This document shows, piece after piece, positions 20,594-30,006 of a stretch of 64,000 bases of DNA. Numbering within the stretch: the first letter of the stretch is position 1; each line of letters starts with the position of its first letter. The stretch is from positions 114,375,306 to 114,439,305 of the forward strand of contig CM071571.1 of assembly GCA_036426205.1 (NCBI GenBank). The letters are read 5' to 3'. The notes under the pieces are model-generated. The model was not told the DNA's origin and did no database searches. It saw only the letters and a program-made list of their open reading frames with translations. The position numbers and the translations under genes were made by a program. This stretch comes from Ascaphus truei (lineage: Eukaryota; Chordata; Amphibia; Anura; Ascaphidae).

Positions 20594-21828
20594 TGTAGCC
20601 CCCTGTAAACAGCACAGGCTATACCTATCTTCCTTCTACTGTGGTAAGTCCTGTTATGATCAGGCCCCAGTAATCATCATGGGTTTTCCCCCTTCATAGC
20701 CCTATCCTGAGTGGTAGACGCAGGCCTGGACTCTGCTGCAGGCGTGAGCAAGAGGGGAGGTTCTGCTGACATCACGAGGGGCGGGGCTAGCTCTATATTT
20801 AGCAGGCAACTCCGGTGAGTAGAGTTAGAGTTGACAGTGATATCGAGAGTCTGGAGTTGCCGGTTAGTTATGCCGGGAGTATGCAGTTCAGTTAGTATGC
20901 CGTGAGTCAAAGAATCCTGCAGATCGGTCCGAGGAGGTGGAGGAGACTGCGGTCTCCCCTGCGCAGAGTGCAGGAGCAGAGAGAGAGGAGCGGAAAGATT
21001 CAGCGTCCTTTAGTAGAGCTGATAGAATTATAGACTTGGTGGACCAATGCCCTCACCCCACTGCCAGGGGTGATGGGGAGAATCCCAGACCCACCGCGAG
21101 GATAACCTCGTGGGTGGACCACAGGGTATTGAAGCCCTAGCCCAGACCATCCTCTCGGAGGAGAGACTTGGAGGGAAGGAGAGGAGGAATTATCTGTGTG
21201 GAAGGCGAGCGGCGTAATAACATGTCTTTGCTGTTGCGGCTGCTGGAAGCCACTATTGTTGGGAGATTGCTGCTCTGTCAATAAAAGAGACTATTCGTTA
21301 TTACCAAAGACTGTGTGTGAATTGGAAAGTATTAAAGAAAAAACACAGCGCACAACGCGTGGTGTATGGGTAACATTAACCCTCCAATGCCTGTTTTTCT
21401 TGTTTAAATGTACGCTTAATACTCACCTTTAATTGCATCACATTATAATTTTTAATACACTATGAGCGTTGTGCGCTGTGTTTTTCTTTATACTGTTTCT
21501 ATTAGGGGTTATTTGAGCTATGCCCTGTGCCACAGCTGCAGACGCTCCTTCCAAGTTTACAAGGTCACAATTTTTACCCCATTTATATCACCTACACTAT
21601 TTCACGTATTTATTGTTTGTTGTTGCGCACTTAATTATTTACAGAATTGGAAAGTATTACCCTGGGACCCAAGGGGTTCTTCTATACCGGTCCTGTCCCA
21701 TATTCCTGGGAGTATAGAAGATGGAGGCGCTGCACCACTAAGAGATCATGGAGGTTACCACCCCAGAAGCCCGGTCCTGGCTCCCCCATAACATCGCGGG
21801 AAGCTCAGGCCCTCCTGTTCCTCACAGG
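20594..21828 (+). mobile_element. 3' LTR of element N1, containing a 309-bp insertion
   Basis: Starts TGTAGCCCCCTG after the purine tract. A TATA-like CTATATTTAGC lies near 20792 and the AATAAAAGAG polyadenylation signal near 21281. The homology to the 5' end of the element continues through GGAGGCGCTGCACC to about CTCACA at 21828, which I take as the LTR end. The insertion at 21335-21643 explains why this copy is long. The translated stretch at 20937-21140 is probably LTR shadow. Confidence 0.6.
21335..21643. mobile_element. 309-bp insertion with 16-bp target-site duplication
   Basis: Flanked by GAATTGGAAAGTATTA at 21319-21334 and 21644-21659. Starts AAGAAAAAACACAGCG and carries the inverse of its first 22 bp at 21468-21489. 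The long duplication points to target-primed insertion (SINE, LINE or PLE fragment) rather than a DNA transposon; AACGCGT near the inverted repeats recalls PLE ends. Confidence 0.75.
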
Positions 21829-22817
21829 TACGCACCACACCGCATGTAATCTGCCCTCATGCACCCTAGACACCACCGTAGAGTCTGGGGGAAGGGGGGA
21901 AGCAGGGTTACACTCATATACACTTATATACACATATCTCTCAATATACACAATTTATAACCAACAAATATAGTAAGGGTGAAACCAACTGTAACTTTTT
22001 GACTGATATATAAGTAGGGAATAGAGAGTGGAATAGAGATAACAAGTGATATTTTCTGTTCACCTATACATATGCATACTGTATACCCAATACAAACTGA
22101 GGATGTTACCTGAACTGGAATTGATTGATTGATAAGTATACAGTACAAACAGAGAGTAGAGAAAGGTCAGATGGTAGTATCTCTTAGCTCATGCATACAG
22201 TATATATAGAAAAAAATTAAAGATGGCGCTAATAGATCTCTAAATAAATCTAATAATAATAGAAAAAACGGAGATAAATCTCCTAGTCCAAAATGCTCTA
22301 AGAGACCTCAAAGGCATGCATCACAATAGAAATCTTCATAACCATAAAAAGCATTTGACAGGTCCAGGTATAATATGTATAAATTCAAAGGTGGGTCATT
22401 GCTGCTCACAAGATAGGGTATACTATAGGTGAATTAGACATCTTAGGATGTGAGGGTATCCAGAGAAAGGACCCCAAACCCATAAATCTAAAAGTCCTTA
22501 ACCTTTAGAGCTAGACCTTAAATCACTTCCATGGGTGTACTCATGACCTCCAAACATGAAATCCTGGATCGTGCGTGCTCTCAGCCCGATGCAAACACAA
22601 TGTAGACTTCCTCCTGGTGTGGGAGGGATAATGGCGATGCACTGCATGTCAAACGCCGAGTAATGCATTCCAATACCAGGAAATACAGCTGAAGCTGGTT
22701 TAAAGTATCAAAAACGAAGATTTATTGAACGTGGAAAAACATGGTTAAAAACAAGTCAGGAAAAAAGCCTCTGATGTGTTTCGTACATATACTGCACTTT
22801 CTCTTTGAGAATACTAT
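21829..22817. other. Non-coding, possible decayed PLE end
   Basis: No ORF of interest. The end of the stretch (about 22690-22810: TTTATTGAACGTGG, then TGTGTTTCGTACATA, then CACTTTCTCTTTGAGAATA) has the order seen at PLE pseudo-LTR ends (T-rich, GAAAC block, tail), but is too decayed for a firm call. Confidence 0.35.
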
Positions 22818-22928
<111 letters not shown>

Positions 22929-23035
22929 GTGAATATTTGTAAATACAGTAAATTACTCCTCTTAAATAGTGCTATGTAGATAATGAAATAAATTATAGTG
23001 CTGTGGGTGTTCCTAAGAAAAGAACATAGGGGCCT

Positions 23036-23507
23036 TGTTGCAGGTACATGCAACTACACACGTGGGTTTCTTGACAAGGCTTATTTATTTAGCCTTAAAA
23101 GATATACAGCACACAAAACAAAAATAGCTTTTCATCAGCAACAAAAGAAAATGGCTTTTTCTTCCGCAAACCAAACAAAACAGTTTCTCTTTAGCAGACA
23201 GTATATAAATCAGGCAGTTACCCTTTTCCTATGCAGGGGACAGACAGTTCACAATTCAACTACCTTGCTACTCAGATCTTCTTTCAGGAATCTATTTAGC
23301 AATCTCTTTAGCAGCTTACTCCTCACTCCTCAACAGCTGGGCTCCATGTGTCTACAGCCTGGGTTTTAACACACCTTGATTAGGCAGCTGGGATCCAACT
23401 AATTGTCCTGAGGTTCCCAGCTGAAGTTAACCTAGTCAGTGCGGCACTGCAGACTAGAAATAGGTTTTCCAGGCATATAACTGGTGGCTTTTATTTACCC
23501 TGTCACA
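23036..23507 (-). mobile_element. 3' LTR of G2
   Basis: On the plus strand it runs from TGTTGCAGGTAC to CCCTGTCACA; on the element strand it starts TGTGACAGGG and ends with TGCAACA. A GGGGAGGAA polypurine tract lies immediately inside (23508-23517 region). It differs from the other LTR at about nine of 472 positions. Confidence 0.92.
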
Positions 23508-23518
23508 TTCCTCCCCTG

Positions 23519-24891
23519 TTAGTGTGTGGCTGGGGCTACGCACGGCTGAAGCCCGACCATCCACCCCTTCTCTAGAAAAGAAGTCAGCATTCGCGTTCTC
23601 TTTTCCGGCCGATGCTGAATCTCAAATGAGAAGGGTTGGAGGGCCATATACCACCTAGTCAATCTAGCATTGGAATCCTTTATGCTATTTAACCACTTCA
23701 GTGGAGCATGATCCGTCACCAAAGTAAAATGGACTCCTGCCAGGTAATGCCTCAAAGCCTTGATTGCCCACTTTACTGCGAGGCACTCTTTCTCAATCAC
23801 TGAGTAGTTTTTTTCCCTTGGGAACAATTTCCTACTCAGGAAAAGGATAGGATGTTCAACTCCTTCAAACTGTTGTGACAACACTGCCTCTAGCCCTATC
23901 TCTGATGCATCTGTTTGCACTATAAAAGGGCTGTTGAAGTCTGGGCTTCTAAGGATGGGACCCTCTGATAGACACCTTTTTATGTCCTCAAAGGCTCTCT
24001 GACAATCCCTTGACCACACCACTTGTGTAGGTGAACACTTTTTTTTGAGGTCCGTTAAAGGGGCTGCCACTTCCGAATAGTTGGGGATGAACCGCCGGTA
24101 GTACCCTGTTAACCCAGCAGAGAGCGCACCTGCGTTTTTGTTTGGGGGGTCGGAACTTCTTTCATGGCAGCTACCTTGTCGGCTAGTGGCCTTACTTTTC
24201 CACCTCCCACTGCATACCCTAAGTATTTGGTTTCCGCTTTTCCCAAGGCACATTTCTTAGGGTTGGCTGTGAGCCCTGCCTCTCTTTGAGATTTGAGGAC
24301 CGCTTTTAGCCTATTTAGATGGGCCCGCCAGTATTTACTATAAATGACAATGTCATCTAGGTAGGCTGCGGCATAAGTCCTATGGGGCCTCAGTACCTTA
24401 TCCATGAGTCTCTGAAATGTGGCTGGGGCTCCATGCAGTCCAAATGGCATTGTCACAAACTGGTATAAACCCATGGGAGTGGCAAAGGCTGTTTTGCATT
24501 TGAACTTTTCCTCTAAGGGTATTTGCCAGTATCCTTTTGTCAAGTCCAACGTGGATATATATTCCGCATTACCAAGGGCGTCAATTAATTCGTCCACCCT
24601 TGGCATCGGATATGCGTCAAACTTGAATACCGCATTGACCTTTCGGAGGTCCACACAAAATCTTACCTTCCCATCGGGTTTAGGGACCATAATTAGTGGA
24701 CTACACCACTCACTGCATGATTCCTCAATCACTCCTAAGTGTAACATTTCTTGTACCTCCTTCTCTACCAGAGCCCTACGACTTTCAGGCAACCTATAAG
24801 GACGGGAACGTACTTTTACCCCAGGTGCTGTCTCGATTGCATGGGAAATTAATCGGTGGTTTGGGGCATGCGTCCCAATAACAGTGCTCAA
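23519..24891 (-). pseudogene. RT and RNase H of G2
   Basis: RT: motif block PDGKVRFCVDLRKVN, STLDLTKGYWQIPL (motif A, catalytic Asp), FGLHGAPATFQRLMD (motif B) and AYLDDIVIYS (YLDD catalytic box). After a frameshift near 24110-24120 come GYYRRFIPNYS and RNase H with VQTDASEIG, LSRKLFPREKNYSVIEKECL and LVTDHAPLKW. The end, IQHRPEK, is followed by another frame change and a stop at 23519. The N-terminus is cut from the integrase part by the PLE; codons before LISHA (upstream of about 24853) belong to the PLE, not to G2. Confidence 0.92.
24839..24853. repeat. Target-site duplication of the PLE composite, left
   Basis: GCATGGGAAATTAAT, repeated at 29992-30006. The G2 reading frame continues across the two sites. 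Confidence 0.95.
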
Positions 24892-25332
24892 TCCAATTCT
24901 GAACTCCAGTCATATGAATATTGGCAGTCCATATATGTATGAAGCCAGTTAAACCATACAGTGAGATATTGGACCCAGTGCTATGTAGAGGCAGCAATAC
25001 CACAACCACTAATAAATTCACTAATCAAGTGAGATGAGCCATATATCAATATAAGGAGATGAAATGAAGGTATGACATACCATGGGTGTGTGGAATAGTG
25101 CCGTGCAGGACACTACAGCTGCAGCACTGTTGCCGGTCATCAAGTCTCCTTGGGGAGATAAAACAATACTCACTGAGGTCTGCTTCCTTGGTTGCGTGCA
25201 TCAACGCTCCATATTCAAAGTTGTGGTAGAAATCCCTGGATTCCAGCGGTGCACAGCTTGGTAGATTCAGGAGACCAGCAAGGTGTAGGTTAAAAATAGA
25301 ACTTTATTAATAGAACATGGTATGGGGGATAC

Positions 25333-25375
25333 ACTCTTACGCGTTTCGGACCAACAAAGTCCTTAATCATAGAGT
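25333..25375 (-). ncRNA. Degenerate hammerhead motif, left arm of PLE A
   Basis: Stem I ACUCU/AGAGU, stem II GGAC/GUCC (perfect), GAA, stem III ACGCGU and cleavage-site A are all present. The CUGANGA core is altered (AUGAUUAA), so activity is doubtful. Confidence 0.55.
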
Positions 25376-25635
25376 TGATTCGCGCCGTTTGGTTCCCCAG
25401 TCATTAAAGGGTAAGCCCCTCCCACCTGCGTCCTCGCGCTGCGTGCATTTGGCGCGAAAATCGCCGAACTATCCCCTCATTGGTTAATGCTATTAGCCAC
25501 TAAGCAGCCGTATGCCACGAGTGTGTTCCGAGCAGGGGAATGACGCGCATGTTGGTAGCTGCGCGTATATCCCCTCCTTCCAGACAGGTCGCGACGTTGC
25601 TAAGCAACCAAAATAAACAAATATACTGAACTGCC

Positions 25636-25790
25636 NNNNNNNNNNNNNNNNNNNNNNNNNNNNNNNNNNNNNNNNNNNNNNNNNNNNNNNNNNNNNNNNN
25701 NNNNNNNNNNNNNNNNNNNNNNNNNNNNNNNNNNNNNNNNNNNNNNNNNNNNNNNNNNNNNNNNNNNNNNNNNNNNNNNNNNNNNNNNNN
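25636..25790. other. Assembly gap (155 N)
   Basis: The intact right arm has 244 bp (29334-29577) at the corresponding place, including a C-rich homopolymer stretch near 29524-29540, so the gap size is probably too small by about 90 bp. Confidence 0.95.
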
Positions 25791-25837
25791 CAATCGATTA
25801 GTGTTATTTTGCCATAGTTCATAATTAATCATAACAG

Positions 25838-26343
25838 CCATGCTTTTAAGCAGATATGCTTTTAAGTATATATGTTTCAAGTATTTATGAAGTTTAAAAA
25901 GGAAGGAAGACTATTGAATCACTCACTCATCTCTTCTCTTTCCTCAGGTAAAAACATATTCCAATTGTCTGTCTATCCTGATATCCTCCCATGCTGTGTA
26001 TTTAGTTCTATTTAGGTAAAAACATATTCCAATTGTCTGTCTATCCTGATATCCTCCCATGCTGTGTATTTAGTTCTATTTAGGTAAAACATATTCTAAT
26101 TGTCTGTCTGTAAATCATCCTCCTACTGTCTTAATTTAATTCAGCTTTCACACTTGTGCAAGGCAAGGCAAGGCAACACCCACCTTAGAAAAACCATTTG
26201 CTTTAACTACCCTCACATGTGCTAATTAAGTCTGTTGTGCCAACCAGGTGACTTTCTAAAAGTATATAAGTAAACTCCTAACAGCCATTGCTGCTAGCAG
26301 CCATGCTTTTAAGCAGATATGCTTTTAAGTATATATGTTTCAA
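25838..26343. repeat. Insertion with direct repeats and 68-bp tandem units
   Basis: GCCATGCTTTTAAGCAGATA and its following bases occur at about 25838-25880 and again at about 26300-26342. Between them a 68-bp unit starting GGTAAAAACATATTCC is repeated at 25947, 26015 and, partly, 26083. It interrupts the left PLE copy between its coding part and its arm. Confidence 0.8.
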
Positions 26344-26762
26344 GCGACGATTTAATGATGCCTCCCTGTGTCCCCCTCTAGGATGCATAGACATATTCTC
26401 AATGGTGCTGTATGTGAATGTTTTAATGGATCCTAATGGGCATATATTAAAATGGCGCGCTATAGGGAAGCGTTCGTCACGTTTTTAAATACTACGGATA
26501 TGCTCTGTGATTCTCATTTTTAATGCTCTAATAGTTCTACCTATGTAGCCACTGCCACATGCACATTTCAGCAGATAAATCACAAAGTTGGTGTTACACG
26601 TCATGAATGTTTCAATCCTATATGCATGACCCGTATAAATATCCCTCAAAGACTTTAAGGGTTCCGCATACTTACAAAGGGTGCATTGGCCACATTTATA
26701 GAATCCCTTTGGTAATTGTGTTGATTTCTTGTTCCTAGAGCTAAACAGACTAGGGGATACAT
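26344..26762 (-). pseudogene. GIY-YIG endonuclease fragment, left PLE A copy
   Basis: Reads SPSLFSSRNKKSTQLPKGFYKCGQ-type linker (Cys pairs CGQC and CKYA), then NFVIYLLKCACGSGYIGRT, the GIY-YIG core, and MRITEHIRSI. After a frame change it reaches a 45-bp stretch (26344-26388) that also occurs inverted at 28764-28808. Upstream (higher coordinates) it is cut by the Harbinger terminus at 26763, so the first residues of the open frame are transposon-derived. Confidence 0.85.
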
Positions 26763-28050
26763 AGGGCCTCATGCAGTAAGCGTTGATAAGGGAATTATCG
26801 CCATTTTATAGGCAAAATTGGGTTTGAGATTCAGTAAGCGCCGATAAGTGCTTGATTTCGCCAGGTTTCGGAGCCGATTATTTTGTTATGGCCATTCGCC
26901 TGCCGATAAGCCTGTTTTCGCCACTGATCGCCACTTTTTTAAATCGGCTGGATTCAACAAAAAAAAACAGCTTATCGGGGCTGATCGGCACTACGAAATT
27001 GAGATGTTATGGCCAATTTCTCCCGCCAACTAAAGTTGGCAGTTTGGAGGGGAGAACGATCGCTAAGGCTGCCGGAACGGCACTTAGAAATAAAAATTCT
27101 TCTGTATATCAATGGAGTCAATGGAGCGGGGACGTATAACAGTATAGTACTGTTTACGTTTCATTGCTCACAATACAAACGTCATTTGCAATACAGTGTG
27201 GGGGTATTCCCTGCATTGTGTCACAGCTGACATGTATTATTTGCATAACATTCTACTTTTACATGTTTTCAGCATTTGCGTGTCACATTACTCATCATGT
27301 GATGATGTGCCAAGGGAAAATACTATACTCAACTCTTAAAGGAGAACCTCACATCATATCACACATTTTTATGAACTGAGCGACATTATTTACATGATGT
27401 TACACATGTCACACATGTCACACATACACCGTATATTCATGTTCCTTTACATTACACAATGCTTGTAATGTGACACGCATCTTTAAACGTTCATGTACAT
27501 CTAAATTCTCATGTTTACATCTAGTTTTGGGTCCTCCCTATTTTCATGACGTCACTTATTGGACGCTCAATCACATTGCATGTTTACATTGTAACCGTAG
27601 CATTACAAGCACTTCAACCTAACTTATACACACATGTACAGTAATTCAGCATTGGGACACCTTGTAAACTCATTCTATAGCAACTATCCTCATTACACAA
27701 ATGCATGCATATGCACACGACTATTCATTGTTGTCAACATGTCACAATAACATGCCTAATTACACATGTTACACAAAACTTTTCCCACGTCAATCTCAGC
27801 CTTTTTGTCTAATTACATGACTGACTGTTGCGTTCACAAGTGTTACATGCATTGCACATGCAACTATTTATTTGCAAGCAATGTTTCTACAAAGGTTCAC
27901 GTCACATCATTGCCAAATATCATCATTCCCTGCAGAATACACACAACAAATACTTATAACAAGAACTGCACACAGCTTGCCACAGAAGTACTTTATTATG
28001 TTAATGTAACACCTTGCATTTTACTATGTCACCTGACATCATCACATACC

Positions 28051-28058
28051 TATTTAAA
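28051..28058 (+). promoter_or_regulatory. TATA-like box of the Harbinger transposase
   Basis: TATTTAAA lies 49 bp before the transposase ATG, a plausible core promoter. No other element is visible. Confidence 0.4.
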
Positions 28059-28099
28059 GGACGCCCATTACCTGCTCATTCACAGCTACTCATCTCAAA

Positions 28100-28534
28100 A
28101 TGTTGAGATTGTTTAGGAGACGGAGGAACATTCTTTTCTATGACATGCTTGATGATGAAGAGAATCATATAGGGCAAGGGAGGGACACACCGAGGGACAG
28201 TGACAGGGACAGTCACGCGGATACGACAGGGACAGGGAGAGGGACAGGCCGAGGGACAGGTAGAGGGACAGGAGATCAGAGGAGAAGACAGAGGAGACAA
28301 GTTGTGCCTCGTCCGCGTCTGTACAGGGAGAGAACCCTGTTAGATGGGATGAGTGAGGAGGAGATTGTAAGTCGCTATCGTTTGAGTTCAGCAGCAATCT
28401 TATCTCTTTATCAGGAGATAAGGGGAGATTTAGATTTTTTCACAGCCAGAGGTCGTGCAGTCCCTGGGCTTGTTAAAATGCTGTGCTCATTACATTATCT
28501 TGCTTCCGCGTCATACCAGACAACTGTGGGCTAA
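28100..28534 (+). pseudogene. PIF/Harbinger transposase N-terminus (HARBI1-like)
   Basis: 144 codons. A basic start (LRLFRRRRN) is followed by an Asp/Arg-rich tract with GTGR repeated four times (about residues 45-60), then the family signature: RLYRERTLLDGMSEEEIVSR, YRLSSAAILSLYQEI and LVKMLCSLHYLASASYQ, the helical N-terminal region preceding the DDE nuclease. The stop after TTVG removes the whole catalytic domain (complete members are about 350 residues), so this copy cannot transpose DNA. No DDE remnant is seen downstream. Confidence 0.85.
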
Positions 28535-28540
28535 AAACTG

Positions 28541-28679
28541 AGCTTTGTCTGTGTTTTATGTTATGTCTTTGGTTTTAAAACAAAATTAGGAATTTCTTCA
28601 CAAAGCCTAATCGCAGCATATTCTTACTATGCCTAATGTTTAAAGCCTTTATATATATATATATAAATATATCTCTCTC

Positions 28680-28718
<39 letters not shown>

Positions 28719-28763
28719 GTATATTGTACTATATGTATAGTGTGTGTGTGTGTGTGTGTTCTA
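28541..28763. repeat. (TA)n and (TG)n microsatellites
   Basis: Two TA-rich tracts (about 28651-28715) and a (GT)n run (28741-28759) separate the Harbinger fragment from the right PLE copy. Confidence 0.9.
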
Positions 28764-28892
28764 TGCATCCTAGAGGGGGACACAGGGAGGCATCATTAAA
28801 TCGTCGAGAGATGTTCTGGATTTATGCCCTTGGGACAATGGCACCCAGGGGCATGAATCAGGACTGGGAGTTGAAACACTTCCTCAATTGAC
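28764..28892 (+). pseudogene. PLE A C-terminal coding end, right copy
   Basis: Reads HPRGGHREASLN and then MFWIYALGTMAPRGMN, the conserved PLE C-terminus (compare WIYTLGTLSPRGLN in PLE B), stopping at about 28892. Its first 45 bp are the inverse of 26344-26388. Confidence 0.85.
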
Positions 28893-29991
28893 AAAAACAC
28901 TAGTCTAGTGTCCTAAATTTGGATACATACATTGACCTATGTAACATTCATTTGCCTTACACATTAAGATACTTAATTGATAATACTGTATAACTCTCAT
29001 GAAATGTAGGGTCTACTCATATAATAGATCTTATTATACCTATCTAGATATAATAATTATTATAATATCTTATCTAAAGTATACATGCACTACATACAAT
29101 CCACTCTTTCTGCTTATACACCATATTTAGTATACTATTTGTTATCACATTAATTAAGATATATGGGGTCAATATCAGTTCCCCCATATGGTGAAATAAA
29201 TATGGCACTCACAGATATGATTGATCACCATATCTCAACATGGAGTACAATAGGGACAAATTGTTTTATGCCTTGAGGTGAATGTACTGTTATGATTAAT
29301 TATGAACTATGGCAAAATAACACTAATCGATTGCCCTTTGATAGACTCTGTGATCTCCATTGCAGCTAAAAGATTTGCTATACAATGTTTAATTGTTTCT
29401 GTCTGTTATATATGTTTTTTACTATTATTGTGCATGTTGCATCATGCCAATTTTTTATTCATTCTGTTTTTGTTTCCCACAGCCTTTTGTTCCCGTCTTC
29501 ACACCCTCCCTCTCCCCTCCCCTTCCCCCCCACCCCCCCATACGATGATGTGTTTATCCTCACAGAACACAGAGACGGGCAGTTCAGTATATTTGTTTAT
29601 TTTGGTTGCTTAGCAACGTCGCGATCTGTCTGGAAGGAGGGGATATACGCGCAGCTACCAACATGCGCGTCATTCCCCTGCTCAGAACACACTCGCGGCA
29701 TACGGCTGCTTAGTGGCTAATAGCATTAACCAATGAGGGGATAGTTCGGCGATTTTCGCGCCAAATGCACGCAGCGCGAGGACGCAGGTGGGAGGGGCTT
29801 ACCCTTTAATGACTGGGGAACTAAACGGCGCGAATCAACTCTATGATTAAGGACTTTGTTGGTCCGAAACGCGTAAGAGTGTATCCCCCATACCATGTTC
29901 TATTAATAAAGTTCTATTTTTAACCTACACCTTGCTGGTCTCCTAAATCTACCAAGCTGTGCACCGCTGGAATCCAGGGATTTCTACCACA
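28893..29991 (+). repeat. Right pseudo-LTR arm of PLE A
   Basis: Non-coding. From about 29290 on it mirrors the left arm. Contains a C-rich run (29523-29540), a GC-rich stretch with GGCGATTTTCGCGCC, the hammerhead at 29838-29880 and AATAAAGTTC before the end. Confidence 0.85.
29838..29880 (+). ncRNA. Degenerate hammerhead motif, right arm of PLE A
   Basis: Same structure as the left-arm motif: ACUCU/AGAGU stem I, GGAC/GUCC stem II, GAA, ACGCGU and A. Core altered to AUGAUUAA. Confidence 0.55.
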
Positions 29992-30006
29992 GCATGGGAA
30001 ATTAAT
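29992..30006. repeat. Target-site duplication of the PLE composite, right
   Basis: Second GCATGGGAAATTAAT copy; right border of PLE A. Confidence 0.95.

Larger units (their letters stand above)
25222..25837 (-). repeat. Left inverted arm of PLE A
   Basis: Reverse complement of the right arm, apart from the N run. Holds a degenerate hammerhead, GC-rich stretch with GCGCGAAAATCGCC, and AAAGTTCTATT-type tail sequence. Outermost bases TGTGGTAGAAATC mirror the right arm's last bases. Confidence 0.9.
26763..28540 (+). mobile_element. Truncated PIF/Harbinger transposon inside PLE A
   Basis: Left terminus GGGCCTCATGCAGTAAGCG with repeated GATAAG/CGCCA motifs (26763-27070), then 1 kb of AT-rich promoter-side sequence, then the transposase N-terminus at 28100. 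The right terminus is missing; similarity ends shortly after the premature stop at 28532. It links the terminal type seen in the non-autonomous elements of this window to a Harbinger transposase. Confidence 0.7.
24854..29991. mobile_element. Inverted PLE composite (PLE A) nested in G2
   Basis: A 5.1-kb insertion with a 15-bp target-site duplication. Long inverted arms: 25222 to about 25837 against about 29290-29991, nearly identical by eye. PLE coding pieces point towards each arm: a GIY-YIG piece (-) on the left and a C-terminal piece (+) on the right. A truncated Harbinger element sits between them. The left end has 368 bp (24854-25221) outside the arm. Tail-to-tail inverted copies are a known outcome of PLE retrotransposition. 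Confidence 0.85.

Noticed and set aside
26279..26343. CRISPR-like spaced repeats around 25947-26342
   Set aside because: Only two and a half 68-bp tandem units plus one direct-repeat pair, without regular spacers, in a vertebrate-type genome.
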